Below are positions 28,101 to 37,982 of a DNA stretch of 64,000 nucleotides, piece after piece. Positions within the stretch are counted from its first letter, which is position 1; the number at the start of each line of letters is the position of its first letter. Below the pieces are notes generated by a model. It ran no database searches, was not told where the DNA came from, and saw nothing but the letters and a program-made list of their open reading frames with translations. Source of the DNA: Rhyacophila brunnea (taxonomy: Eukaryota > Arthropoda > Insecta > Trichoptera > Rhyacophilidae). The DNA lies in contig JAGYXB010000443.1 of assembly GCA_022495005.1 (NCBI GenBank), positions 1 through 64,000 on the forward strand. The letters are read 5' to 3'. Both the position numbers and the translations under genes were made by a program.

Positions 28101-28927
28101 TTTCTCAATAAACGCTCATTTTATAACAGTTTTTTTTTAAATTTGGTACTAATATTATTTATAAATTTATTGTAAGTTCATGTTTCATAATATGTAGGTA
28201 CCTATTTACTTGTTAAAAAATATTTTTCTTTTTAATGTTTATCGAATGGTACCTACATATTGATAACCTATTTAAAATGCAAATTACAATTAAAGTATTG
28301 TATACAAGTATGTAAAGAATAATTCACAAGATTTAAGAATGTAACATTCTAATTATTGAACATAGGTAAGTACCTAATTTTGAAAACACTTCTGAGAAAA
28401 AATATTATAAATTATAACCAAAAGAAAAAAATCTTTTTGAAAAAAGCCATTAGTTAAAATTTGCGGCAATTAAGTATGACTCATTTAGCATAGTGGCCAA
28501 TGTGCGTGGGCGCGATACCCGGGAGATGCAGGTTCTATTCCTGCGGGGTGTCTTACTTTTTTCAAAAAGATTTTTTCTATTTTTGTTTTCAAAATTATGT
28601 ATCTTCAATAATAATTAGAATATTACATTCTTAAATCTTGTGAATTATTCGTTGAATAAAAAAATAGTTATTTATAATATATATGTAAGAAAATAGAATA
28701 ATTCATTCTAATATTATGATTGAAAGGTTTATATTATTATAATAAAATATTCGGCAATGTAAAATTAATTCTTTATCTTATTACAGATCGATTCATCTCG
28801 CATAATTTGGGTTCTATCTAATCGCCTACCTAAGTTTTTATATGGACAACATGATCAAAATACAACTAATATACGAATTATGTACATCGATTTAGATACA
28901 GCCATAGAAGGCACTCTATGTAAATAG
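22178..28927 (+). CDS. Yellow/MRJP-family protein, gene 2 (one splice acceptor lost)
   Basis: Exons are a candidate start-codon exon 22178-22180, then 23510-23954, 25070-25191, 26484-26710, 26831-26945, 27056-27136, 27510-27620 and 28787-28927. Exons 3-7 have exactly the lengths of the corresponding gene 1 exons (122, 227, 115, 81, 111). Joined, they give 414 residues, or 409 if translation begins at the internal ATG at 23522. A hydrophobic signal-like start is followed by GVASTLNYV, CDRLWVLDDG, TCDNAYAY, HWTDGV, GERGPKTQS, ACW and RLPKFLY. Sequons NSS, NRT, NKT and NTT are visible. No internal stop is present. The fault is at 26482-26483, where AT stands in place of the AG acceptor; no substitute acceptor preserves the frame. 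Gene 2 is therefore either non-functional, spliced unusually, or carries a sequence error. The first exon is less certain than the rest. Confidence 0.82.
23060..23475 (+). mobile_element. 3'-end fragment of the Jockey/CR1-like LINE
   Basis: The block TTATGTCGTGAACGCTTTGA, followed by GTTATGTTCATTATAATATC and a tail of AAATAAATAAATTTGATTTG, matches the 3' UTR and tail of the LINEs at 33.5-37.1 kb and 51.9-54.1 kb. Only the UTR is present. The left boundary is approximate. It sits in the candidate first intron of gene 2, about 35 bases from the exon 2 acceptor. Confidence 0.65.
23990..24556 (-). mobile_element. hAT element with exact 8-bp target duplication, intron 2 of gene 2
   Basis: CATGCAAT at 23982-23989 is repeated exactly at 24557-24564. 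Between them the ends are TAGAGTTGGG and its counterpart CCCAACTCGA, followed by GGGAAT/CTCGAG-rich subterminal repeats. A minus-strand remnant around 24235-24365 reads like a hAT transposase C-terminus (MSAIFTTSGNF, then TQLSDAAIDSLCFL). Most of the transposase is deleted, so the element is non-autonomous. Confidence 0.9.
25345..25775 (+). mobile_element. 5'-truncated LINE copy in intron 3 of gene 2
   Basis: It matches the last part of the LINE at 33.5-37.1 kb from about 36705 onward (CGACTTATACG, AACTCTGCCAT, TTCTCCCAAGGTGCAGAAC, CCAATAACTG) and ends in the common 3' UTR and an AAATAAATAAATTTG tail. The coding frame is broken. Confidence 0.85.
26484..26710 (+). other. Exon 4 of gene 2, with AT instead of AG at the acceptor
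   Basis: The exon translates cleanly (VVDVTSDTCDNAYAY at its start) and has the same 227-base length as gene 1 exon 4. The bases before it read TTTTTACAT rather than TTTTTACAG. Upstream AGs at 26427 and 26450 lead into in-frame stops. Skipping the exon would shift the frame. Confidence 0.85.
28316..28650 (+). mobile_element. TIR element containing a tRNA-like Pol III module
   Basis: AATTCACAAGATTTAAGAATG near 28322 is inverted at 28628-28648, with about 45 bases of matching ends. In the middle, at 28490-28550, is a tRNA-like segment with an A box TAGCATAGTGG and a B box GGTTCTATTCC. Relatives are at 37243-37400 and 54305-54480. It lies in intron 7 of gene 2. It has features of both a MITE and a SINE. 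Confidence 0.8.
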
Positions 28928-28981
28928 TTATAAATGATTATTTGTAAATTAATTACCTAATTAAATTCTGTAATACGCATT

Positions 28982-28987
28982 AATAAA
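28982..28987 (+). terminator. Polyadenylation signal of gene 2
   Basis: AATAAA, 55 bases after the TAG stop of gene 2. Confidence 0.65.
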
Positions 28988-28989
28988 GG

Positions 28990-29800
28990 TCATTCATGAT
29001 TTTTTTTAGTATCAACCAATCTTAGTATTCTAAATTTAAAAAAAAATGTTATACTATCACTCTTCTGTACTTCCCTATCAACAGTAAAATAATAATAAAG
29101 ATATATTTATTTTTATGTTATAAATCTTACATAATAAAATTACAGTGGCCTTCGGTGAATTTATTTTAAAAAAAAATATGAATTATCTCATTTATCGCAA
29201 AATGCATAATTCATTTTGTTATTTCATACGGCAGTGTTTACCATTTAGTGGCCCGAGACCGATATTTATGAAAAGAAAATATTTTACCGCCTCTAATAGG
29301 GTCACACGAAAATATAAATAAATTAAAAAAAATATATTATTCAATAAAAAAATCACCAGCGATACTATTTACAATAATAATTATTAAAGTAGTATTTAAT
29401 TATCTGCCCAATGACTTGAATTTCAATTTAAGAAGTCTCTATGAAGGAGGGGGCCCGGTTGTACTGTACTTGAAACATACTAATTATGTAATATATTATT
29501 ATACATTGGTTGAAAAAATTCTATCATTCCAGTACTAAAAATTCCACCCATATAGTCGCAGCCATATAAATCGTTGGGAAAGGTTGGTATTCAGTAGGTA
29601 TGTATTTACCGTAAATAAGAAAGTAATACATAATGCGTTATCTACATCCGAAAGAAGTGATTAGTCAGCTCAATTCCTAAATGATTACAGGAAAATATAT
29701 TGACCATTAGCGTTCTGTCACTTCGATTTTATATCTATCTTTGTTGTCATTTTTGTTACAAGATTTTTAGTACTTATGTATGCATCCAAATTTTAAAACA
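28990..29800. other. Intergenic DNA between genes 2 and 3; no gene seen
   Basis: No recognised gene or complete repeat. CAGTGTTTACCATT at 29233 resembles a hAT tip but no partner end was found. Confidence 0.35.
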
Positions 29801-29804
29801 TATT

Positions 29805-30028
29805 GTGCTTTGACACGGTCCAAGTACGATCCAAGTACACTTGGACCGAGTGCCATCCAAGCGCACTTGTATGAGACATCTTCATACTAATTATTCCTAT
29901 CCAAGCTAACTTGGATGAGTAGAACGCGGTCCGAGTAGCTTAGATAGGAATAATTAGTATGAAACTGTCGCTTGGATGGCATTTGGTCCAAGTGTACTTG
30001 GATCGTACTTGGACCGTGTCAACGCGCT
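29805..30028. mobile_element. Hairpin MITE of about 220 bases
   Basis: TTGACACGGTCCAAGTACGA at the left is inverted at the right as TCGTACTTGGACCGTGTCAA. Inside, ATACTAATTATTCCTATCCAAG and the short unit TCCAAG/CTTGGA occur many times, so each arm also contains small inverted repeats. A 14-base G run follows at 30057. Confidence 0.85.
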
Positions 30029-30493
30029 TTTAGAAAAAGTCAGGTTGAGAAGTAAGGGGGGGGGGGGGGTAATAAGGATGTTTAAAAGGGCACTATTTTA
30101 TTTAGCATTAGACAACTAGTACTGAGTATTTATGTATTACTTGTTTAATTAATTCATTGTCCAAATATCAAAACAGCTGCTAAAATCAATATTAAACTAT
30201 GTAGCTATTTCACATAAATTACACACTTTTCATAAAAGTTGGAAGGAATTTTTAGACTTGAATATTTTTCTAATTTTGGACACAACAGTTTCACTCACTA
30301 ATATAAAATAATTGAGGCCATAAAATTATTTGTATTTTTAGTACCAACATGCCCTATCAAATTTTATTTTATGTTGTTTTTTTATTCCAAATAAAAAAAA
30401 CTTTCTTTTCATTTACCTACCTAAATTTATTATTAATATAAAATCAAAAGCTTATTATACTTGCTGAACTTATTGAGAGATAACATTCAGTTG

Positions 30494-30560
30494 TATAAAA
30501 AAAATTGTCTCATCAACATCGCTATCGAATACCTACTAAGAATTACATAATTATAAAAAG
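30494..30560 (+). promoter_or_regulatory. Candidate TATA boxes of gene 3
   Basis: TATAAAA occurs at 30494 and TATAAAAAG at 30552, 108 and 50 bases before the candidate ATG at 30602. Neither is followed by a clear initiator, so the start site is uncertain. Confidence 0.35.
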
Positions 30561-30601
30561 TGTAGGTACCTACCTACGGAATTGAAACTTCTATAATTAA
30601 A

Positions 30602-30604
30602 ATG
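30602..30604 (+). other. Candidate start-codon-only first coding exon of gene 3
   Basis: AAAATG is followed immediately by GTAAGA, a good donor. The exon at 31772 opens with ATTACCCAAAAT and has no ATG before the conserved part of the protein, so an upstream exon must supply it. Joining adds exactly one Met in frame to a typical signal peptide. Confidence 0.6.
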
Positions 30605-30960
30605 GTAAGAAACCACATAAGCGTCAAATTTATAATAAATATACATTTCTATTGAAAGATTCTGTAAATTTGTAGGTACTTAGTTATTTAAAACTATGTT
30701 GACTAAATTATCATTGTACTGATTTTGATATTGAATAATTATTACCTATCATACAATATTAAAATCTTAACAGCGTAATAATTGATTATATAACATTTTT
30801 TGTGATACCGAATATTCCAATTTTGAAATACATTTAATTGATAATTAAGATTTTCAAAATAAATGAATGTAGGTACGAGTAGCATTAAGTAGTCATTAGA
30901 GACATCGCTTGTGTGTGGATTGAGGAATTTATTTTTTTCTTATTCGGAGCTTAGATAGGT

Positions 30961-31114
30961 ATAGGTAAATCGTTTTACAGTGGCACCATAGGTACGGCAA
31001 TTGCGGCTTGCAGTTGTAGTGGTATTGTTTGCTAGCATTTAAACAGGCATTGTCGCAAGCAATTCAATACACGCGCGAATCGCCTATGGTGCCACTGTAG
31101 AATGATTTACCTAT
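30961..31114. mobile_element. Short TIR MITE in intron 1 of gene 3
   Basis: ATAGGTAAATCGTTTTACAG, then TGGCACCATAGG at the left, is inverted at the right as CCTATGGTGCCACTGTAG, then AATGATTTACCTAT. The ends match over about 32 bases with few differences. The interior is about 90 bases and non-coding. Confidence 0.8.
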
Positions 31115-32639
31115 ATTTGTAATGATACATGATAATAAATTCATTACTAAATAACAAGTTAGACACCAGAATAGGGAGCAGTACCTGGCACCAATTTATT
31201 ATATCTATTATTAATTACATAGCAGAATTCAATTTTACAAGAAAATAATATTAACTTTCATTATATTATATTCGACAAATTTGTTTTAGTTAATAACATT
31301 ATTGCAGTTGTCACACCATTATTGAGACTATAAATATAGAGAATTTATGTGTACTGGTTCTATGCCGTCAGCGAGTTTTCTCGCTCTATGAGGCCGTGAT
31401 CGACAAGCCGCACGTACAAATTTCACAAGTTATCTTATCCAACTTTAAAGTCAAATTACTAGCCACTGTCGATTGATTTGCATAATCTAAGAAATTTTAA
31501 AACACACAATGACATCTGTTTGAATAATTATGAAATACTAAGCACCAAACTATCGGTATTACAATGATTTTAGAAAGAGCTTTGTTCTACATTCAACGTG
31601 TGCTGTTAAAAATCTGCAGCCTGTCAGATACTGCCATAGTAATATCGTGAGGCATAGAGAAGGTTAAGAGTAATTCATGATGTTGTGTGATAATGTTTAA
31701 ATGAAATAAAAAAACAACTTTCACAAGAGTAGGTATATAATAATATTCTAAAACTTGTTTCCTAATTTCAGATTACCCAAAATACTTTACTAACATTTCT
31801 GGTTTTGGCAATAATTCATTTCTCCCATGGGGTTGAATTTGAAAAAGTATTTGAATGGAAGAAAGTTGAATATGATTGGCCATCTCCCAATCATATGACA
31901 AGAGCCATCCAAAGCGGAAGTTATATTCCTGAGAATAATGTACCGCTGGCTCTTGCGATATGGAAAGACAAAATCTTTATTGCAATTCCAAGATGGAAGT
32001 CTGGCGTTGCGTCCACACTCAATTATGCGCAAATTCAAAAAAATAAATCTCCTTTGTTAACCCCATATCCATCATGGGAGGCCAATCAAATCTCAGGAAT
32101 TGTAACTAGAGATCGAAAAGTAGAGGATGGCTTGCCAATTGGTTCTGTTATGCAAGTGTGGGTTGACTCTTGCGATAGACTGTGGGCCTTAGATGATGGA
32201 ATCGATGGAATAATTGGTAATATAAAATTTGATGACTAAATTTTATACAATATAGTCATTATGGCTAAAATATACATTTTTATAATGAGAAAACACTTTG
32301 AATATAATAGTTTTAGTGATTTGATTGTATGAATAGATATTGTGAATGTGATCTATTATTTCTGAAAAATGATTACAGCTAAACAAGAAAAAGTGGTGGA
32401 GAGATCAATTTTGATTTATGATCTCAACACAAACAAACTTATCAAAAGACATTTCTTCGACAATGACAGCGTCACTGAAAGACCATTCCTCAATAACATC
32501 GTAAGTATAACAAATATTCGAGGGCTTAGTGTCAAACAACACTATCTACAAAAGTGCAACTTTACAGGAGAGCCAAAAATCGTTATTTTAGATTCTTGTA
32601 ACTCAACAAGGGAAATGTTTATTAAAACCTAATGTTAAT

Positions 32640-33500
32640 ATTTTATAATTTATTGTGTATTGTACATTTATCTTGCTTATGATGATGTTAAAATTTATAG
32701 GGATAGTTTTTAAAAGTTTTGAAAACAAGGGTAACTTATGTAGTTAGCGTTAAACTTTACTGACGATTTAATAAGAAATTAGAAAAGATTGACACAGCGT
32801 TGTTTGACTATCATGTAGCCGTAAATGTAAAATAACGTTATCTCAAAAAAAAAAAAAAAACCCTTTTTTGTAGATAACGTTGTCTGACTTTAAGCACTCG
32901 TATTTATCCAATATAGTAGATACCTACTATTGAGATTTAAAACAAAATTTTCAGTTATAAAAATTGACTCTCGATTTACAGGGGTAGATTGGAAAATCTT
33001 TCTCTAAATAATATTATAATATTTCCCAGTTGATCCGAGATATCAATGAAAATATTGAAAATTACATAACAAAAATAATATAATATTTTTACCCAATTTA
33101 ATTATATAATAAATGTTAGATTACTATCACTGTAAAGAGTCATCCATAAAAATATAATTATAATAGTGTATTACTTACCACATCTTACTACCAACAACAC
33201 AAAATTTAATTTAAATGCATAGAAAGTATTTTTTCACCATATTCTATGAATTTAATCATTACAAGTACAAAAACGATGTTTACAATAAAAGATCTATTTC
33301 ATTACAGTTATTCAGCCGTCCTATTAAAAGTCATTCAACACACACACCGCACCTAGCGCGTAGCAATTAACGTTATAATTAAATAGGGTAATTAACTGGT
33401 TAGCAGTGAACGAGCTTTAGAGAACTTGGTAAATCAAAAATGTAATGTGGTGTTTATTGTAAAATTTTATGACATATCTACTAACCAGTGAAGTGCGCTG
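32640..33500 (+). other. Segment between gene 3 exon 3 and the LINE; nothing recognised
   Basis: No gene seen. TAACGTTATCTCAAAAAA and TTTTTTGTAGATAACGTTGT at about 32834-32882 form a short hairpin around an A run, which may be a small MITE remnant. Confidence 0.35.
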
Positions 33501-33559
33501 ACTTTTCTTTATATGGATGCTGTTGAAAAAATACATTTACAGTCTACTCAAAGACCCGT

Positions 33560-34080
33560 GCAACAACTATAATAACAAGATCACAAAAAATTGCCGGAGA
33601 TTTGAAGGACACAACTCGTGCAAAGGAGACTTCAGCGGGAAAGCGAGATGTCACTCCCAAGGCCTCGACGTCTCAGAAATCTGATGGGACACCGGTATCA
33701 GCAAATGATGTGTCTCTTGGAAACTCCACTACCGGTGAAGAATGGTCAACGGTAGTGAAGAGGAAGAGGGCAGCCATTGCGATTCGTGGTAGCTTTGGTG
33801 GGGCGGTGAGGGGGGCGGAGGTGGTTAAAAATTACCACTTCTACCCTTTCATCGCGACACCACAGTTGCGAACTTGAACGACTATATTAAAAAAATTACT
33901 AATTGTACTGCTGATTTCACAGTAGTTAAACTGAAGTCAAAAGGTGATTACGCTTCATTTAAGGTAGGGATCCCTACTAAGCTAAGTACGTTGGTTTTGA
34001 AGGCGGAAAATTGGCCCCGCCATTCATTTATTAAAGAATGGGTTGCCAGGATGGAAACACTACGGCTACCGAGTAGCTGA
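33560..34080 (+). pseudogene. LINE ORF1 remnant
   Basis: The first part (33602-33877) is Ser/Thr/Lys-rich and ends near NYHFYPFIATP. A second frame (33874-34080) continues with FTVVKLKSKGDYASFKVGIP and ends in ...RLPSS before TGA. These resemble the C-terminal part of ORF1 proteins of Jockey-like LINEs, which bind the element RNA. A frameshift separates the two parts, and the zinc-knuckle region was not seen. Confidence 0.6.
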
Positions 34081-34149
34081 CTTAATAATAACAATAAAAA
34101 TAAGAATTGCCCTAAGCAATTATTATTCTACTACCAGAATGTTCGGGGC

Positions 34150-36893
34150 TTGAAAACAAAATCTGTCGATTTTTTGAGCAATGTTTTGGCTGATGACTAT
34201 GACATCATAGGGTTAACTGAAACATGGCTCAATGATAGTGTTTTTAGTCGTGAATATTTTGGAAGTGAGTACTCAGTCTTTAGGAGGGATCAAGACTCCG
34301 GCGCAGGCCACAGGCAGGGTGGGGGTTGTCTTTTGGGGGTTAGAAGTATGGAAGGGTTACAGGCCGAACGTTTCCGTGCTTTGGAGACTCAAAATGAGGA
34401 CCTTTGGGTGAAACTGACCTACGACGGAGACACTATTTACGTTTGTGTCATTTATTTTCCACCAGCAAGTGACTTGGAGGTGTATAAGTGTTTTATTGAG
34501 AGTATGCTATCTAATATCAACTTAATTGGAGATAGAAAGATTATTGTAATGGGAGATTTTAATCTAAACTCAGCACGTAGTGGTAAAAGAGTCAACGATG
34601 ACCTTGAATTTCTATCTTCTGTTTTTGGATTTTCTCAGCACAATGATGTCTCTAACTCTAGCAATGGACTTTTGGATAGGGTATTTAGCAATATCGACTT
34701 ATCGCTTTCACGATGCATATCTCCTCTTGTACGCGAAGATGTGTATCATCCAACTTTAGTTTTTCTGCTCAGGTTTCGGTCGACTCGTCCGCTTCAGACT
34801 CCAATTCCCTCTTACAAAACCAACCAATTCGGCGGGTGGAGGTTTGAAGGCGGAAACTTCAAGCTACTTTACTCATTGATGAGTGAAGTGGACTGGAGTG
34901 AGTTGCTCGAAATTTGTGATGTGAATGAGGCGGTACAATGTTTTTACAATATTGTGTATAATATTTTTGATCAATGTTTTTCGAGGAAGTCGCCATGTCG
35001 TGGTGGAAGGCGATACCCGAGGTGGTTTTCTCGGGAGATTATTGGGGACATTAAGGTCAAGCATAAATATCATACAGTATGGAAGGCTGGGCATGATCAG
35101 ACTGACTATATCATGTTTAGCATCTATCGTTCGAAAGTGAGACAAGCTGTTCGACGGGCCTATCGAACATATATGGAAACGGTAGGAGATTCCATTCGCG
35201 AAAATCCTAAATTGTTTTGGAATTACGTAAAATCGTTAAGAAGAGATGGTGGGTTTACTGATAGGATGAGTTGGAAAGGCGAAGAGGTGACCGGACATGG
35301 AGTGGCAGAAGCATTTGCTGGTCATTTCAAGTCTGTCTACGCAAGTAGTATTCCAAATCTGGATGTTGCCTCAACGTCAGGAAAACCGTCATGTGGTGCC
35401 CAATCCGTCGATATTTTTCAATTAATGAGGGCGATGTACTTCAGTTTATTAAAAAACTGAAGAATACTCGCTCTTTGGGACCTGATTATGTTCCTACATT
35501 TTTTAAAGGGTTGTATTGACTTCGTTAAAGGCCCGCTTTCATATATATTTAATCTCGCAATGGAGACAGGTATCTTCCCGGAAACGTGGAAGATGTCGAA
35601 GGTTACTCCAATCCATAAGAGTGGTACAGAGTCATCAGTGGAGAATTACATGCCGGTAGCTGTTCTCTCTGCACCAGCAAAAGTTCTTGAGATGATCATG
35701 CACAACATGATTTATCCAAAAATTGAGTCATTCATAATAAATGAACAGCATGGATTTAGAGCAGGCCGATCAACGGAAACTAACCTGATGGTATTTACCG
35801 ATTATGTGTCATCGGCCCTGGATAGAGGCCACCAGGTTGACTGTTCTTACAATGACTTCTCGAAAGCATTTGACAAAGTCGATCATGACATCCTGATGGA
35901 AAAACTCCAACTTATTGGATTGTCGGATCGATTTTTGAAACTATTCGGGAGTTATTTTAGGAACCGTCAACAATACGTATCGTACGGCCTTTATCAGTCA
36001 CAGACCTTTTACACATTTTCTGGTGTCCCCCAGGGCTCAAACTTAGGGCCGTTGCTGTTCACGATTTTTATAAATGACATAGCATTGGTAATAAAAATGC
36101 TATGTTTTTGTTGTTCGCTGATGACTTGAAACTCTTTTTGGAAGTTGTCACCTTGGACGATTGTCGTCAGCTCCAACTTGATATAGATAATGTATTAAAT
36201 TGGGGCAGGCGTAACAAACTAGAATTCAATATTGATAAATGCAATCTTTTATCGTTTACCAGAGCCTCAAAAGTGTTGTTTTTCCAATACTCGATGCATG
36301 GCAGAGTTCTGTCACGAATATCATCTGTAAGGGATCTTGGCATTACGTTTGAGAGTAAACTGACATTTATTAGCCATATAGTTACCATTTGTAACAAAGC
36401 GCTTAAAATGTTGGGCTTCGTCATGCGTACTTCCCGGGTCTTTTCAGATGTTATGGTATTAAAACTTTTATTTAATTCTTTAGTTCGAAGCAGACTTGAG
36501 AGTGGGTCTATTGTTTGGGCACCGCACCAGCTGAAGTATGGCCTTATGGTGGAGAGGGTACAGAAGAAATTCTTGAGACTCCTTTACTTGAGGTTGTATG
36601 GATACTATCCGTGGCTTTATCCAACTGACTTTCTCTTAGGCATGCTTACATACTGCAATCTGCAATTTAGAAGAAATCTTTATTTAGCTACGTATTTTTT
36701 TCGACTTATACGAGGTATAAATGAGAACTCTGCCATTCTGGGCAGTGTTGACATTTGTGTCCCTGATAACCATCTTAGAAATAGAGAACATCAGTTATTT
36801 ATTCTCCCAAGGTGCAGAACCAACCTGCCACTGGTAATGCCAATTAATTGGGAGAGTGATAACTATGTTCAACGAAATTGCTTCGGGTGTTGA
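34150..36893 (+). pseudogene. LINE ORF2: endonuclease and reverse transcriptase, frameshifted
   Basis: Part one (34150-35460) has an APE-type endonuclease: LTETWL supplies the Glu, MGDFNL the Asp-x-Asn. The place of the usual Ser-Asp-His holds DVYHPTL. Part two (35488-36129, another frame) has the first reverse transcriptase motifs: SVENYMPVAVLSAP, EQHGFRAGRSTE, FSKAFDKVDHDIL and GVPQGSNLGPLLF. Part three (36102-36893) has the catalytic FADDLKLF followed by the thumb region (LGFVMRTSRVFSD, QKKFLRLLY). Frame changes fall near 35430 and 36105. The protein would copy the element RNA at a nicked chromosomal target, but this copy cannot encode it. Confidence 0.9.
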
Positions 36894-37242
36894 TATATTC
36901 CACCTACGTGAGAATGAGTTTAGGTAGATGTTGTTTTATAAAATCTTAAAATAGGGTCTGCTTAGCTCATCCGGTGTACTTCCTTGTACCTATCTAATTT
37001 ATCTACTGATATATCTCTTTTTTATGTAACACTGTTATATTTATATATCTTTGTTTCTAAATGTCATGTTGTGAACGTCTTAAACTTATAATTTGTAATG
37101 TCCACAATATGTTAAAAAAATAAATGAATCGAATTGAATCATACAGTTAATTAAATTTACAATTTAAGATCGAAATTGAATGTAAATGCTCAATTTATAA
37201 AATGTTATAATAAAATATTATTTATAATTAACTATTTCTTTT

Positions 37243-37400
37243 ATTCAACGAATAAATCACAAGATTTAAGAATGTACTATTCTGATTATTGAAAATACAT
37301 ATTTTGAAAAACATTTTCTGAGAAAATAAGGGAATCGCTCCCTGCATCTCCTGGGTTTACGCCCCGTCCGTTGCATTTACCTCTATGCTGCAAGGCGAAG
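37243..37400 (-). mobile_element. Copy of the TIR element with tRNA-like module
   Basis: ATCACAAGATTTAAGAATGT matches the end of the 28.3 kb element, and the tRNA-like part (complement of GGGTTTACGCCCCGT and CTCTATGCTG) is in the opposite sense. The second arm is missing. Confidence 0.6.
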
Positions 37401-37422
37401 TGTATTTAAAAAATATGTATAT

Positions 37423-37481
37423 ATTATTTAGTTTACGTATCTTAGAAAAACATTTTTTAAGATACGTAAACGCTAAATAAT
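37423..37481. repeat. Perfect-stem hairpin
   Basis: ATTTAGTTTACGTATCTTA and TAAGATACGTAAACGCTAAAT form a stem of about 22 bases with a 13-base loop. It is probably a remnant of an inverted-repeat element. Confidence 0.8.
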
Positions 37482-37489
37482 CATTTACT

Positions 37490-37980
37490 GACAAATCCTT
37501 GTCATTTTTTTGCAGTGATGCTACATCCGGCCACATGTTTTTATTCATTAACTCGATATACAAGCAGAGGTCGACATGGACCGGAACGCACCCCAATTTT
37601 GCGCAGCGGTTTGTGAATTATTAATATGTAATTCATTTGCATTTTACATCATATTGCTTATTTTGGATTTTTTGTTTATTTTAGTTATATCTTTTCAGGT
37701 GAAATATTGTAGGCTCTCAAAGATTTGTAGCAGTGACGTCCAGTGGGGACAGGCAGGCCATGCGTTCAGTAGGGGTGGCACATTATAAAGGGCGGCGAAT
37801 AAAGGAAAAAATACAATAATATTAAAACTTTTGAAAGCAGTGACGGCTTTTTACGAGCCACATGGACCCTTCCTATAAACGAAAAAATACAAATTATTTA
37901 GCAAAGTGGAGTATTACTTCTTATTATTCGTCAGGACCTCATGACTGAGGATTGTGACCAGGATGATTTGGCAATTGATT
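37490..37980. other. Unassigned DNA; no gene seen
   Basis: No recognised gene. The open frame 37576-37788 has a hydrophobic stretch but no known motif. Confidence 0.35.
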
Positions 37981-37982
37981 TG

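Larger units (their letters stand above)
30602..32500 (+). pseudogene. Yellow/MRJP-family gene 3, 5' exons only
   Basis: Exons are a candidate ATG-only exon 30602-30604, then 31772-32216 and 32379-32500. Lengths 445 and 122 equal those of gene 2. Together they give 190 codons in frame: Met plus ITQNTLLTF..., a hydrophobic signal peptide ending near SHG, then PENNVPLALAIWKDKIFIAI, GVASTLNYA, CDRLWALDDG and a normal exon 3 ending in GTAAGT. Exons 4-8, which carry most of the family domain, were not found downstream in this window. A LINE lies from about 33.5 kb in the position of intron 3. If exon 3 is not spliced, the frame runs 43 codons further to TAA at 32630-32632. The gene may be a truncated duplicate, or its later exons may lie beyond the window. 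The intact reading frame of what remains suggests the loss is recent. Confidence 0.75.
33500..37140 (+). mobile_element. Jockey/CR1-like LINE, nearly full length, decayed
   Basis: Remains of ORF1 (33560-34080), an endonuclease and reverse transcriptase ORF2 (34150-36893) and a 3' UTR with the family block TCATGTTGTGAACGTCTTAA and an AAATAAATGAATCG tail. Frameshifts are present in ORF1 and twice in ORF2. The left boundary is approximate. It lies in the expected intron 3 of gene 3, in the same orientation. Confidence 0.88.

Noticed and set aside
28490..28560. A genuine tRNA gene
   Set aside because: A and B boxes are present, but no acceptor stem closes and the same module recurs in two other repeats.
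34873..35145. Second frame and antisense frame within the LINE
   Set aside because: Shadows of ORF2; no motif of their own.
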